Positions 49,342 through 57,885 of a stretch of DNA of 64,000 nucleotides are shown here, piece after piece. The notes beneath the pieces are model-generated. The model did not search any database. It was not told the origin of the DNA and saw only the letters and a list, made by a program, of their open reading frames with translations. The number at the start of each line of letters is the position of its first letter. Position 1 is the stretch's first letter. Both the position numbers and the translations under genes were made by a program. The DNA lies in assembly GCA_002841765.1 (NCBI GenBank), contig PHAV01000008.1, forward strand, positions 62,001 to 126,000. Reading direction: 5' to 3'. This DNA is from Deltaproteobacteria bacterium HGW-Deltaproteobacteria-4 (GTDB lineage Bacteria; Desulfobacterota; Desulfuromonadia; Desulfuromonadales; UBA2197).

Positions 49342-49511
49342 AGAAGGCAATGGAAACTTTTTGACCTGTCCACGACAAACCCCTGGGCGCTCTTCCCTGC
49401 TCGCAATATTTGTTTTTGACGATAAACTGTGTATAGTCGCGTCTTGAATTAATTTGCCGACCGTTCGGGAAACAGAGAACCGATGCGAGCGCCCTGTAAA
49501 CGGGAGGATCG

Positions 49512-49967
49512 ATGGAACAGGATCGTATGGAAAAGAGTGCGGAAAAAGAGTTTGCCCAGGCGCGGGCGGCCCTGGCAGCCGAGGACACCCAGTCGGCACT
49601 CGCCTTTATTGAGAAGGCGCTGCGGTTGCGGGACACTCCGGAATGGTATTCTTATCTTGGCTATTGCATCGCCAGACAGCGCGGGCAGCACCGTAAAGGG
49701 CTGGAACTTTGTCAGGCCTCGCTGGCGGTGGAGCCGGACAATCCGATGCATTTCCTCAATCTGGGGAGAGTTCATCTGAACAAGGGAGATAAGACCAAAG
49801 CGTTGCAGATTTGGCGTGAGGGGTTGGCGAAGGGCGAATGTCCGGAATTGCGGCAACAGTTGGAACGTCTGGGGAAACGCAACCGACCGCCTCTCTCGAT
49901 ACTTGCCCGCAGCAACCCGGTCAACCGCTACCTGGGGGTCCTGCTGACTCGTCTGGGACTACGCTAA
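49512..49967 (+). CDS. Tetratricopeptide-repeat protein
   Basis: A 151-residue cytoplasmic protein with about two to three TPR units (residues 15-110; ALAAEDTQSALAFIEKAL, WYSYLGYCIARQRGQHRKGL, MHFLNLGRVHLNKGDKTKAL). The C-terminus is basic (NPVNRYLGVLLTRLGLR). GGGAGG precedes the ATG. Partner unknown. Confidence 0.8.
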   Translation: MEQDRMEKSAEKEFAQARAALAAEDTQSALAFIEKALRLRDTPEWYSYLGYCIARQRGQHRKGLELCQASLAVEPDNPMHFLNLGRVHLNKGDKTKALQIWREGLAKGECPELRQQLERLGKRNRPPLSILARSNPVNRYLGVLLTRLGLR

Positions 49968-49975
49968 CAATAAAC

Positions 49976-50004
49976 AGAGGGCCGGGAATATTGCCCGGTC
50001 CTCT
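49976..50004. terminator. Bidirectional terminator between the TPR gene and uspA
   Basis: AGAGGGCCGGG and CCCGGTCCTCT pair around AATATTG, with one mismatch; U-rich stretches lie on the 3' side in the plus direction. Confidence 0.7.
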
Positions 50005-50029
50005 ATCATTCTTCTTCCCCTCACCAACC

Positions 50030-50482
50030 TCACCGCACGATATAAACCGACTGCCTGGCATGGAGGGCGACCTTGGTAGAGACACTGCCGAGAAGAGTGC
50101 GCTTGACCCGGCCGGCGCCGGAGGAACCGATGACGATGACGTCGATCTCTTCCTGATCAGCGTAGGCAAGGATCTCTTCGGCGGCATCACCGTAAACCAC
50201 CTGACTGATGATCGGCACAGAGGTCTCCACCGCCGCCTTCTCGACAACATAAAAGATCCGTTTGCGATTCTCTTCCCAATCCGGGCGTTCTGTCGCCGGC
50301 AGGGACGGGAAGAAATCGGTAAAAGAGGGGGCGCGCATCCCCGGCAACACCAGGATAGCGTGCAGGGTGCTTTTGAAAGTGGAGTCACCGGACAGGGCCA
50401 GACGCACAGCTTCTTCCGCCGCTTTGTCGGACTGGGGAGAACCGTCGATCGGTACGAGAATCTTCTTGCCGACACTGAGCAT
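50030..50482 (-). CDS. Universal stress protein (UspA family)
   Basis: A 150-residue cytoplasmic protein of the ATP-binding UspA type. The N-terminus KKILVPIDGSPQSDKAAEEA and the C-terminal VIGSSGAGRVKRTLLGSVST, which fits G-2x-G-9x-G(S/T), indicate nucleotide binding. The start at 50482 (MLSVGKKILV) has AAGGA eight bases upstream; the frame to 50542 adds 20 unlikely residues. Confidence 0.9.
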   Translation of the reverse strand: MLSVGKKILVPIDGSPQSDKAAEEAVRLALSGDSTFKSTLHAILVLPGMRAPSFTDFFPSLPATERPDWEENRKRIFYVVEKAAVETSVPIISQVVYGDAAEEILAYADQEEIDVIVIGSSGAGRVKRTLLGSVSTKVALHARQSVYIVR

Positions 50483-50614
50483 CGTCTGATCCTTTCTTCT
50501 TAAGAATATTCGCAATCTAGCCGATGAAGTGGCGGCTGTCAACGACAGGGATCAAACTGTTTGACATTACCGGTCGATTCCATTAAATTTATCGACACAA
50601 TTTAAGACAGCATC

Positions 50615-50725
50615 GTCTTTATTCAGAGTGGTGGAGGGACAAGGCCCGACGAAACCACAGCAACCGGTCCATTGTGCGGACGTCAGGTGCTAATTCCTTC
50701 CCTGCTTGCAGGGGAAAATGAGGAC
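50615..50725 (+). promoter_or_regulatory. SAM-I (S-box) riboswitch aptamer
   Basis: Core motifs of the S-box are clear: AGAGTGGTGGAGGGACAAGG, CCCGACGAAACCACAGCAACC and the kink-turn/pseudoknot strand CAGGTGCTAATTCC. P1 is closed by GTCTTTATT (50615-50623) and AATGAGGAC (50717-50725). It lies directly before a rho-independent terminator and metX, so high S-adenosylmethionine should stop transcription. Confidence 0.93.
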
Positions 50726-50761
50726 GGAGCCGGACGATACCGCTCTCAAACGTTATCTTTG

Positions 50762-50793
50762 GCCCCTTCTCATCCCCGGAGAAGGGGCTTTTT
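50762..50793 (+). terminator. SAM-controlled transcription terminator (expression platform)
   Basis: GCCCCTTCTC and GAGAAGGGGC form a 10-bp stem followed by five Ts. The CTCAT at 50769-50773 can instead pair with ATGAG in the 3' strand of P1, which gives the expected antiterminator when SAM is low. Confidence 0.88.
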
Positions 50794-50825
50794 ACTTGGC
50801 GCTGATGAAAGAACGGGGTCCACGG

Positions 50826-51941
50826 GTGAGCGAAGCGATCGGGATTGTTACCACAGAATTTGCCGATTTTGACGGCGAACTGCAGCTTGAAAGCGGTCGT
50901 CTCCTCGGTTCCCTGCGCCTGGCCTACGAAACCTACGGCACCCTCAACCCGGCGCGCTCGAATACCATTCTCGTCTGCCACGCCTGGACCGGCGACGCGC
51001 ACGCCGCCGGCAAGCACCGCGCCGAGGACCGCAAGGGGGGGTGGTGGGATGATATGATCGGACCGGGAAAAGTTCTCGACACCGATCGTTATTTCGTCAT
51101 CTGTTCCAACGTCATCGGTTCCTGCAAAGGTTCGACCGGGCCGACCAGTATTAATCCCCGCACCGGCAAACCCTACAATCTCACCTTCCCGGTGCTGATG
51201 GTGCGCGATATGGTGCGGGCGCAAAAGCTGCTGCTCGACTGTCTCGCCATCCCGACCCTGCGCTGCGTCATCGGCGGCAGCATGGGGGCGATGCAGGCAA
51301 TCGAATGGGGGATCCATTATCCGCAGATGGTGCAGTCGATCGTGCCGATTGCCGGGACGGGGCGGACCTCGCCGATGGCGATCGCCCTCAACGCGCTGGC
51401 GCGGCAGGCGATCTTCAGCGATCCGATGTGGAAGAAGGGGAACTACAAGCCCGAGCACCCACCTGCGGATGGTTTGGCGCTGGCGCGGGCGGTCGGCCAT
51501 ATCTCCTTCCTCTCCGACGTCTCGATGCGGATGAAATTCAACCGCAAATTTTCGCTGCGCGATGGCCTTTTCGACTTCTTCGGCCAGTTCGAAATCGAGC
51601 GCTATCTTGAATACAACGGCAAGAATTTTGTCGAGCGCTTCGACACCAACTCCTTCCTCTACCTCGCCAAAGCCCTTGACCTTTACGATGTTGCCTGGAA
51701 CTTCGACAGCCGAGAAGAAGCCTTCTCGCAGCTCGACTGTCCATCGCTGTGGTTCGCCTTTACCTCCGACTGGCTCTACGTCCCCGCCGACACCGAAGAG
51801 TGTGTCACCATTCTGCAGAAACTCGGCAAGAACGTCGAGTATCATCTCGTCGACTCCGACTACGGTCATGACTCCTTCCTCGTTGAACCGGAGAAGTTCA
51901 CCCACCATATCGTCGCTTTTCTCGATCGTCTTGAAACCTGA
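50826..51941 (+). CDS. metX: Homoserine O-acetyltransferase
   Basis: A 371-residue alpha/beta-hydrolase that acetylates homoserine for methionine synthesis. The nucleophile Ser is in [12 protein letters not shown], with Asp in TSDWLYVP and His in [10 protein letters not shown]. Oxyanion-region motifs [13 protein letters not shown] and [12 protein letters not shown] are present. The GTG at 50826 (read [12 protein letters not shown]) aligns with family N-termini. An ATG at 50805 is possible. A frame from 50706 would run through the riboswitch terminator and can be excluded. Confidence 0.93.
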   Translation: MSEAIGIVTTEFADFDGELQLESGRLLGSLRLAYETYGTLNPARSNTILVCHAWTGDAHAAGKHRAEDRKGGWWDDMIGPGKVLDTDRYFVICSNVIGSCKGSTGPTSINPRTGKPYNLTFPVLMVRDMVRAQKLLLDCLAIPTLRCVIGGSMGAMQAIEWGIHYPQMVQSIVPIAGTGRTSPMAIALNALARQAIFSDPMWKKGNYKPEHPPADGLALARAVGHISFLSDVSMRMKFNRKFSLRDGLFDFFGQFEIERYLEYNGKNFVERFDTNSFLYLAKALDLYDVAWNFDSREEAFSQLDCPSLWFAFTSDWLYVPADTEECVTILQKLGKNVEYHLVDSDYGHDSFLVEPEKFTHHIVAFLDRLET

Positions 51942-51960
51942 ACACTCGCAATCGGCAATA

Positions 51961-52080
51961 AAATCACCACCCCCGCCCCCTCCTTAACAAAGGAGGGGAG
52001 TTTAAAGCTTATAATCCCCCTCCTATTTCGCTTAAAAGCGCCTACTTCTGGTAGGAGGGGTTAGGGGTGGTAAGGTTTTA
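51961..52080. repeat. Palindromic intergenic element, family A copy 4 (with insertion)
   Basis: It has the family A ends (CACCACCCCCGCCCCCTCC and GGAGGGGTTAGGGGTGGTAA), but the second inner hairpin is interrupted by about 26 bases beginning TTTCGCTTAAAAGCGCC. It lies between metX and the cysteine-rich gene. Confidence 0.8.
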
Positions 52081-52101
52081 GCGCGATAGTTTTGATTTAA
52101 A

Positions 52102-52293
52102 TCAGGAAGGCTCGTTTTCCTCGGTGAAAAGGTCGAGTTGCTCATAGCGACGGATCTGGATCTTGAAGGGGAAGGGGCGGAAACGGGGACATTCGAGGAG
52201 GAGGACAGTGGCCGGCTGGCGACAGCGGCGCACACATTTGCTACAGAGAGGATTGGCATCCTGACGGGATAGAAGGGGCTCCGACCTGGACAT
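52102..52293 (-). CDS. Small cysteine-rich protein of unknown function
   Basis: A 63-residue protein with a C-x2-C-x3-C pattern (NPLCSKCVRRCRQPA) and a fourth cysteine (LLLECPRF) that could bind a metal. It ends EQLDLFTEENEPS. A ribosome site (GGAG, seven bases before ATG) supports translation. It follows tatC after 28 bases in the opposite sense of transcription order: tatB, tatC, then this gene on the minus strand. Not recognised. Confidence 0.6.
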   Translation of the reverse strand: MSRSEPLLSRQDANPLCSKCVRRCRQPATVLLLECPRFRPFPFKIQIRRYEQLDLFTEENEPS

Positions 52294-52321
52294 ACCGGTT
52301 CTCCGCTAATGGTGAGGAACG

Positions 52322-53095
52322 TTAGGTTGCTGCATCATCGTCATCATCGACCGGGATTTTCTCCGCCATCTTCTTGCCGAAGCAGCGGGCGAGAATAATC
52401 CCGACTTCGAACAGGAGGATAAAAGGGATAGCCAAAGCTGTCTGCGAAAAAACATCCGGGCCCGGGGTGGCTATCCCGGCGAAAATAAAGGCGATAATAA
52501 TAAAGTATTTACGCTTCTGCGACAGCCACTTGGCATCGACCACGCCCATACGGGCAAAGATAAGGATAACGATGGGGGTTTCAAAGATGGCGCCAAAGGC
52601 GAGCAGGAGCTTCCAGGCGATGGAGAAGTATTCCCCCATCGAGATCATCGCCGTTACTTCGCCACCGGCAAGACCCATTGACAGCAGGACACTGAAGACC
52701 AGAGGAAAGATCCAGGTGAAACCGAGGTAGGCGCCGCCAAGGAAGGAGCAGTAGGCGGAGGCCACGAAGGGGAGAGCAAAGCGTTTCTCATTTTTATAGA
52801 GCCCCGGGGCGATAAAACCCCAGATCTGCCACAGGATAACCGGCAAAGCGACGAGGACCGCGGCAACGGCAGCAATCTTCATGTAGGTAAATAGCGGTTC
52901 CGTCGGGCTGAGAAAGACCATCTTGCTCCCGGCCGGCAGAACAGCGCGGAGCGGCTTGGAGATAAAGAGGTAAAGGGGTTCAGAAAAGTAGTAGCAAACA
53001 ACAAAGGCGACCAGCCAACTACTGGCGGCAATGGTCAGACGGCGGCGCAGCTCGAAGAGGTGGGCCATGAAAGGGAGCTGCTGCTCAACGCTCAT
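52322..53095 (-). CDS. tatC: Sec-independent protein translocase TatC
   Basis: A 257-residue inner-membrane core of the twin-arginine translocase, with six membrane helices. Landmarks are the N-terminal MAHLFELRRRL, the FLSPTEPLFTYMK loop and F..PETP-type FGAIFETPI. It follows tatB with an ATGA overlap. The HybO and HybA precursors in this window carry Tat signals. Confidence 0.95.
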   Translation of the reverse strand: MSVEQQLPFMAHLFELRRRLTIAASSWLVAFVVCYYFSEPLYLFISKPLRAVLPAGSKMVFLSPTEPLFTYMKIAAVAAVLVALPVILWQIWGFIAPGLYKNEKRFALPFVASAYCSFLGGAYLGFTWIFPLVFSVLLSMGLAGGEVTAMISMGEYFSIAWKLLLAFGAIFETPIVILIFARMGVVDAKWLSQKRKYFIIIAFIFAGIATPGPDVFSQTALAIPFILLFEVGIILARCFGKKMAEKIPVDDDDDAAT

Positions 53096-53463
53096 TTTTG
53101 CTGCTCCGTCGCATCCGTTTTCTTCTCTGCGACACTATTCTCGGGCACCGGCTCGGGCGGAGCTGTCGTGACTTCGGCCTCCTCGACCTTGACGGCATTA
53201 GGCGGGGTGAGTTTTCCCGGTTCCTGCTCCCATGGGGTTTTGTAGATGTCTTCAAGATTGCGCTTTCCCTGCCGTAAATGCTCTTCCACATTGAGAGAGC
53301 GCATATCTTTTTCGATGCTATTCTTCACTTCGTCATAGGACCGGCGAAACTCGGCATAGCCCTTGGCCAGGGAGCGGGCCAAATCCGGTAGTTTCTCGGG
53401 ACCGATAAAGATCAACGCCAGCGCGAGGATTAGTAGAATTTCTCCAACACCGAGACCGAACAT
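53092..53463 (-). CDS. tatB: Sec-independent protein translocase TatB (TatA/B family)
   Basis: A 123-residue protein: one membrane helix (GVGEILLILALALIFIGPEK), an amphipathic helix (LPDLARSLAKGYAEFRRSYD) and a charged, proline-rich tail. The length and the glutamate before the amphipathic helix favour TatB over TatA. It overlaps tatC by four bases. Confidence 0.9.
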   Translation of the reverse strand: MFGLGVGEILLILALALIFIGPEKLPDLARSLAKGYAEFRRSYDEVKNSIEKDMRSLNVEEHLRQGKRNLEDIYKTPWEQEPGKLTPPNAVKVEEAEVTTAPPEPVPENSVAEKKTDATEQQK

Positions 53464-53554
53464 GCTTAAAAAGTCCTTTGTTGACGGGAGAGAGTGCGGC
53501 GAAAGAATAGTCGTAAAGCCCCGTAACTGTCAAGACCAGGAACGGAGAATCAGT

Positions 53555-54070
53555 ATGGAGCCGATCTTCACCAAGCCCGATCTGCCGCGTTATACCGGGC
53601 GCCCCTTTCCGGCCTACCGCTACCTCCCCTATCGCAGCGGCGCCACCCTCCCCCACCCCCGCAACGATCCGGCCGGACATTCCTACCATGCGGAGGAAGA
53701 CTATCTCCCCTCTTTCACTCCTGACGACTGGCGCAGCTGCGAGCTATATCTCTACGGCATCGATCTCTTCAATCGCGGTTACTGGTGGGAGGCGCATGAA
53801 GCCCTGGAAGCGGTCTGGCTGGCGGCCGGGCAGCGCGAGACGGTCTGCGGCTTCTTCGTGCAGGGGTTGATCCAGCTGGCCGGGGCACAGCTCAAGCGCT
53901 TCATGGCCGAGCCGCGCGGGGCGGAGTCGCTGACGGTGGCCGGGATTAAAAAGATCGCGGAGGTCGAGGGGATTTATCTCGGCATTGAGGTGGTGGCATT
54001 GACGGCGGAAGTGGAGCGGTGTCTGCGCGAGGATTGTGGGGAGTTCCCGCGGATTGAGTTGCAGTTTTGA
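53555..54070 (+). CDS. DUF309 domain protein
   Basis: A 171-residue protein. Residues 75-160 show the DUF309 pattern: GIDLFNRGYWWEAHEALEAV, then WL, GFFVQGLIQLAGAQLKRFM. The start at 53555 (MEPIFTKPDLP) has GGAG upstream; the longer frame to 53363 overlaps tatB and is rejected. Function of the family is unknown; it may bind metal through the WEAHE motif. Confidence 0.85.
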   Translation: MEPIFTKPDLPRYTGRPFPAYRYLPYRSGATLPHPRNDPAGHSYHAEEDYLPSFTPDDWRSCELYLYGIDLFNRGYWWEAHEALEAVWLAAGQRETVCGFFVQGLIQLAGAQLKRFMAEPRGAESLTVAGIKKIAEVEGIYLGIEVVALTAEVERCLREDCGEFPRIELQF

Positions 54071-54118
54071 AGATGAACTGGCGAAGGAGTCAAGATAGCA
54101 TGATTTAACACAAGAAAA

Positions 54119-54157
54119 GCCCGACGCGGTGTTTACAACCGCGTCGGGCTTTTCTTT
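54119..54157. terminator. Terminator hairpin between DUF309 and hybD genes
   Basis: GCCCGACGCGGT and ACCGCGTCGGGC pair perfectly around GTTTACA, with AAAAG before and CTTTTC after, so it can work in both directions. Its sequence almost copies the hairpin at 40311. Confidence 0.85.
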
Positions 54158-54176
54158 ATGTGATGATTTACAGATG

Positions 54177-54686
54177 TCAAGCCTGGACGGGCGCGCTAAA
54201 TTGCGCCCCTTGCACGCCGACGGACTCTCCTATCTCCTGCAACTCCTCTACAATCAACTCCGCCATCACCGGCAGCTTGGCGCGCAGCGTGGCCGAAAGT
54301 TCGGTGCTGGTATCGTAGCATTCGGGGATGATGCCGAGCAGGGTGACACGCGCCGGGCAGCAGTCGCGCAGCTCGGCGAGGGTGAGCATCTCCTGCACGC
54401 CGATCTGGTGCGGCGAGAGTTTGGTCGGCAGACGCTTGAGGAGGATATCCTCCTTGTCGTAGCGGAGGATCGTCCCCGGCTCCCCGGCGACAGCGACGAC
54501 ATCGACCATGAGGACGCAGTCGGCATCGTCGAACTTGTGAGCGGCCATGATCCCGAGGGTGCCGCCGTCGTAAAGCTCGACATTGGCAGGAAAGGTGTAG
54601 TGTGTCTGCAGATAGCGGATGAGATGGACGCCGAAGCCTTCATCGGAGAAGATCAGGTTACCGGCGCCGAAAATCAGGATGCGCAT
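54177..54686 (-). CDS. hybD: Hydrogenase maturation protease
   Basis: A 169-residue endopeptidase that trims the C-terminal tail of the NiFe large subunit after nickel insertion. Family signatures are GAGNLIFSDEGFGVHLIRYL (Glu16, metal-binding) and VELYDGGTLG with Asp40 or nearby; HQIGVQEML carries the His ligand. It follows hybC, with a family A repeat between them. The long C-terminus is slightly extended. Confidence 0.9.
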   Translation of the reverse strand: MRILIFGAGNLIFSDEGFGVHLIRYLQTHYTFPANVELYDGGTLGIMAAHKFDDADCVLMVDVVAVAGEPGTILRYDKEDILLKRLPTKLSPHQIGVQEMLTLAELRDCCPARVTLLGIIPECYDTSTELSATLRAKLPVMAELIVEELQEIGESVGVQGAQFSAPVQA

Positions 54687-54707
54687 GTCGGGAGTCTTTC
54701 TTGAAGT

Positions 54708-54800
54708 CTTACCACCCCCCGACCCCCTCCTGAATCAGGAGGGGGAGAAGGTCATAAGCTCCCCTCCTTGATAAGGAGGGGCTGGGGGTGGTGGGATTTT
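54708..54800. repeat. Palindromic intergenic element, family A copy 5
   Basis: CTTACCACCCCCCGACCCCC, a CTCCTGAATCAGGAG hairpin, a linker with ATAAGCTC, a second CTCCTTGATAAGGAG hairpin and GGGGCTGGGGGTGGTGGG. It touches the hybC stop codon and separates hybC from hybD. Confidence 0.85.
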
Positions 54801-56479
54801 TACATCACCTTAACGTTGGTAATTTCGTTCCCTTCGGGGTCGATGGTGTGCACCGCGCAGGCGATACAGGGATCGAAAGAGTGGATGGTGCGTAGCACCT
54901 CCAGGGGCTTGTCGGCCTGGGCCACCGGATTGCCGATAAGGGAGGCTTCATAGGCGCCCATCCGCCCCTTTTCGTCACGGGGGGAGGCGTTCCAGGTCGA
55001 AGGGACGACCGCCTGGTAGTTCTTGATCTTCTTGTCCTTGATCACCACCCAGTGCGACAGGGCGCCGCGCGGCGCTTCGTGGAAGCCGACGCCGCGGTAT
55101 TCCCCGTCGGGGATCTCGGTATGGTTGGCGTAGGTTGAATCCCCTTTGCCGATGTTATCGACGAGCCGGTCGAGGAAATCGAGGGAGTAGTCGGCAAAGA
55201 GGTGGGCGCGAATCGCCCGGGCGCCGAGGCGGCCCATAGTCGAGTGGAGATCGTGGACGCTTATGCCGATCTGCTGGCAGGAGGAATCGACGAGCTGGCG
55301 CACCTTGACGTCGCCGGCGGCGTAGGCGGAGAAGAGCTGGCCGAGGGGGCCGACCTGCATCGCCTTGTCGGCGAAACGCGGGGCCTTGCACCAGCTGTAC
55401 TTCCCTTCCGGGGCGAAGTCGCTGTACTCGGGCTCGGTCTCCCCTTCCCAGGGATGGAGGGTCCCCTTCCCCTGATACCAGGCTCTTGCGACGTTTTCAG
55501 TGATACTGCCGATCAACTCCTTATCCTGGTGGGTCTTGATCAGGCGGGCATTGAGGATGTTCCCGTCCTCGATGATGCCGCCAGGAAGGAGAAACTCGGT
55601 GTTTTTCGTGTCGAGGGGGAACTCCGGCACCGCCAGATAGTTGTCGACGCCGCGGCCGTAGTTGAACCAGTCCTTGTAGATGGTGGCGATGGCGATCATG
55701 TCCGGATAGTAGACCTGCTGAACAAAGGCACGGGTCTCTTCCATCAGGGCGCGCATCGCCGCGACCCGTTCCATGTTGAAGGTGGCGAGATTCTCCATGT
55801 TAATGGCGGTGGCAACGCCGCCGACGCAGAGGTTCTGCACATGCGGATTCTTGCCGCCGATGATCGCGACGGCCTGGGCGGCCTTGCGCTGATAGTCGAG
55901 AGCCTTGAGGTAGTGGGCCACCGCCATCAGGTTCGCTTCCGGCGGCAACTGCATCGCCGGATGTCCCCAGTAGCCGGAGGAGAAGATGCCGAGACGGCCG
56001 GTGCTGACCAGCGCCTTGAGCTTGTCCTGCACCGCCTTGAATTCGGTCTCGCTGTTCCCCGGCCACTCGGAGATCGACTGGGCGAGCTGGGCAGTCTTCT
56101 TCGGATCGGCCTGAAGGGCGGAGACGACATCGACCCAGTCGAGGGCAGAGAGGTGATAGAAGTGGACGATGTGGTCCTGCACCGAATGCTGGGCGATCAT
56201 CAAATTGCGGATGAGCTGGGCGTTAAGCGGCACTTCGACGTTCAGGGCATGCTCGACCGAACGGATCGAGGAGATGGCGTGGACGGTGGTGCAGACACCG
56301 CAGAAACGCTGCACATACGACCAGGCATCCTCAGGAGGACGCCCCTTAAGGATCGTTTCGATCCCCCGCCACATCTGGGCAGAGGACCAGGCATCAGTCA
56401 CCCGGCCGTTGTTGACTTCAACATCGATACGCAGGTGCCCTTCAATACGGGTAATCGGGTCAAGAGTGATGCGAGCCAT
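54800..56479 (-). CDS. hybC: NiFe hydrogenase 2-type, large subunit
   Basis: A 559-residue catalytic subunit. The active-site cysteines are Cys60 and Cys63 (RFCGVC) and Cys538 and Cys541 (DPCIACAVH). The sequence continues 15 residues beyond His544, the tail removed by HybD. Other signs: ITRIEGHLRIDVEV near the start and GVGFHEAPRGALSHW. With HybO it oxidises H2 at the periplasmic face of the inner membrane. It is the fourth gene of the hybOABC operon. Confidence 0.97.
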   Translation of the reverse strand: MARITLDPITRIEGHLRIDVEVNNGRVTDAWSSAQMWRGIETILKGRPPEDAWSYVQRFCGVCTTVHAISSIRSVEHALNVEVPLNAQLIRNLMIAQHSVQDHIVHFYHLSALDWVDVVSALQADPKKTAQLAQSISEWPGNSETEFKAVQDKLKALVSTGRLGIFSSGYWGHPAMQLPPEANLMAVAHYLKALDYQRKAAQAVAIIGGKNPHVQNLCVGGVATAINMENLATFNMERVAAMRALMEETRAFVQQVYYPDMIAIATIYKDWFNYGRGVDNYLAVPEFPLDTKNTEFLLPGGIIEDGNILNARLIKTHQDKELIGSITENVARAWYQGKGTLHPWEGETEPEYSDFAPEGKYSWCKAPRFADKAMQVGPLGQLFSAYAAGDVKVRQLVDSSCQQIGISVHDLHSTMGRLGARAIRAHLFADYSLDFLDRLVDNIGKGDSTYANHTEIPDGEYRGVGFHEAPRGALSHWVVIKDKKIKNYQAVVPSTWNASPRDEKGRMGAYEASLIGNPVAQADKPLEVLRTIHSFDPCIACAVHTIDPEGNEITNVKVM

Positions 56480-56516
56480 TTATCGGTTCCTCCGAATGGA
56501 TTGTTATTGATTTATT

Positions 56517-56567
56517 GTAGGGGCGACCCGGCGGGTCGCCCTGGGCGAGGCACCGCCTCGCCCCTAC
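56517..56567. repeat. GTAGGGGC-bounded palindromic element, family B copy 4
   Basis: GTAGGGGCGACCCGGCGGGT, then GGCGAGGCACCGCCTCGCCC and CTAC. It lies between hybB and hybC, inside the operon. Confidence 0.8.
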
Positions 56568-56577
56568 ATTTACAGGA

Positions 56578-57885
56578 TCACGCCTTCGCACCCTTGCCCA
56601 CCGGCAGATGCCGTCCCTGCCCGTAAGGAAGGTGGAGATCGAGGTGAAGTTTAGGCAGAACCGGGAAGACCTTGACCAGCACCTGATAGCCGAGGATCTC
56701 AAAGGCGATGATGCCGACGGTGATCATCAGCTCTGCCAGTGAGGGGAAGTAGTGCCAGCCCTTCCCCGGCTGGAAGCCGATCAGATAAACGTTAAAGCGG
56801 TAAAGGGCGCCGCCGATGGTGATCAATGCCGCCGAGAGGAAGAGCCATCGCACCGACTCCCGTTTGCGGCTGTTGAAGAGGATCAGCGAGCCGCCGGCGA
56901 TGAGAGCGAATTCGAGGAGGAAGAAGCCGGAATAGAAGTCGAGGGCCAGGGCGGTGCCGATCTGGCCGCGCCAGGCAAGATCGCCGATGACGACGGTCAG
57001 CCAGATCAGGGTGAGAAAGGGGATGATCTTCGCCAAACCGGCGAGTTCCTTAATTTCAAAGGGGCGCTTGAAGGCGTAGGAGGAGATCACCGATTCGATG
57101 ATGGCGATAGAGTAGCCGATATAGACGCAGTTGATCAAAAAGAGAAGAGGGAGAAAACCGGTATGCCACAGCGGATGGACCTTGGTCGAGGCAATCAGGA
57201 CCAGCGAGCCGAGGGATGACTGGTGCATGGTCGGCAGGGTAATGCCGAGGACGATAACGAAGATCAGGACCTTGTTGAGCTTCGGCCGCAGCCAGGCGGC
57301 GCCGAGACGGACGACTTCGAGTTTGGAACTGACGGCGGCGCGGTTCGGCTTGATGTGCGGCTCCAGCCAGTCGAGGAGGGCGTTGAGGCGCCGCCATTTC
57401 CCTTCTTCAATCGTCGTCAAAATTGCCGGCAGGAACTCGATGAGGAGGACGGTCGTGTAGGCCATGACGCAGAGGGCGACTTCGAACATCGCCGAATTCA
57501 CCTGCCAGCGCGACGGAATGAAGAAGTTATAGGAATTCCAGGGGCGACCGACATCGACCATAACCGAGAAGCCGGCGAGCCCGTAACCGAAGAGGCTGGT
57601 GAGGACCGCCGAACGGATCATCGGATGGTACTGCATGTGGTTGCGGATGTAGATGAGGATTGCCATCGCGTAACCGCCGCAGGCGATGGCGGTGCCGGTG
57701 GCGACATCGTAGGTGATCCAGATCCCCCAGGGGTAGCCGTCGTTCATGTTCGAAACGGCGCCGATCCCCTTGATAAAACGCAGGGCGATCAGGGCGAAGC
57801 CGATCAGGGTCAGGGTAAGGAGGACGTAGAAGGACGGAGTAAGGATCTTCGCCTGATGCGTCTGGTAATCGTCATGGTGGCTCAT
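56578..57885 (-). CDS. hybB: Hydrogenase membrane subunit HybB
   Basis: A 435-residue polytopic membrane protein (about ten helices) of the HybB/NrfD-like family. It passes electrons from the periplasmic iron-sulfur subunit to the quinone pool. The motif GGYPWGIWITYDVATGTAIA matches as NDGYPWGIWITYDVATGTAI, and later TMHQSSLGSLVLIA is conserved. The start at 57885 (MSHHDDYQTHQ) overlaps the hybA stop as ATGA. Confidence 0.93.
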   Translation of the reverse strand: MSHHDDYQTHQAKILTPSFYVLLTLTLIGFALIALRFIKGIGAVSNMNDGYPWGIWITYDVATGTAIACGGYAMAILIYIRNHMQYHPMIRSAVLTSLFGYGLAGFSVMVDVGRPWNSYNFFIPSRWQVNSAMFEVALCVMAYTTVLLIEFLPAILTTIEEGKWRRLNALLDWLEPHIKPNRAAVSSKLEVVRLGAAWLRPKLNKVLIFVIVLGITLPTMHQSSLGSLVLIASTKVHPLWHTGFLPLLFLINCVYIGYSIAIIESVISSYAFKRPFEIKELAGLAKIIPFLTLIWLTVVIGDLAWRGQIGTALALDFYSGFFLLEFALIAGGSLILFNSRKRESVRWLFLSAALITIGGALYRFNVYLIGFQPGKGWHYFPSLAELMITVGIIAFEILGYQVLVKVFPVLPKLHLDLHLPYGQGRHLPVGKGAKA

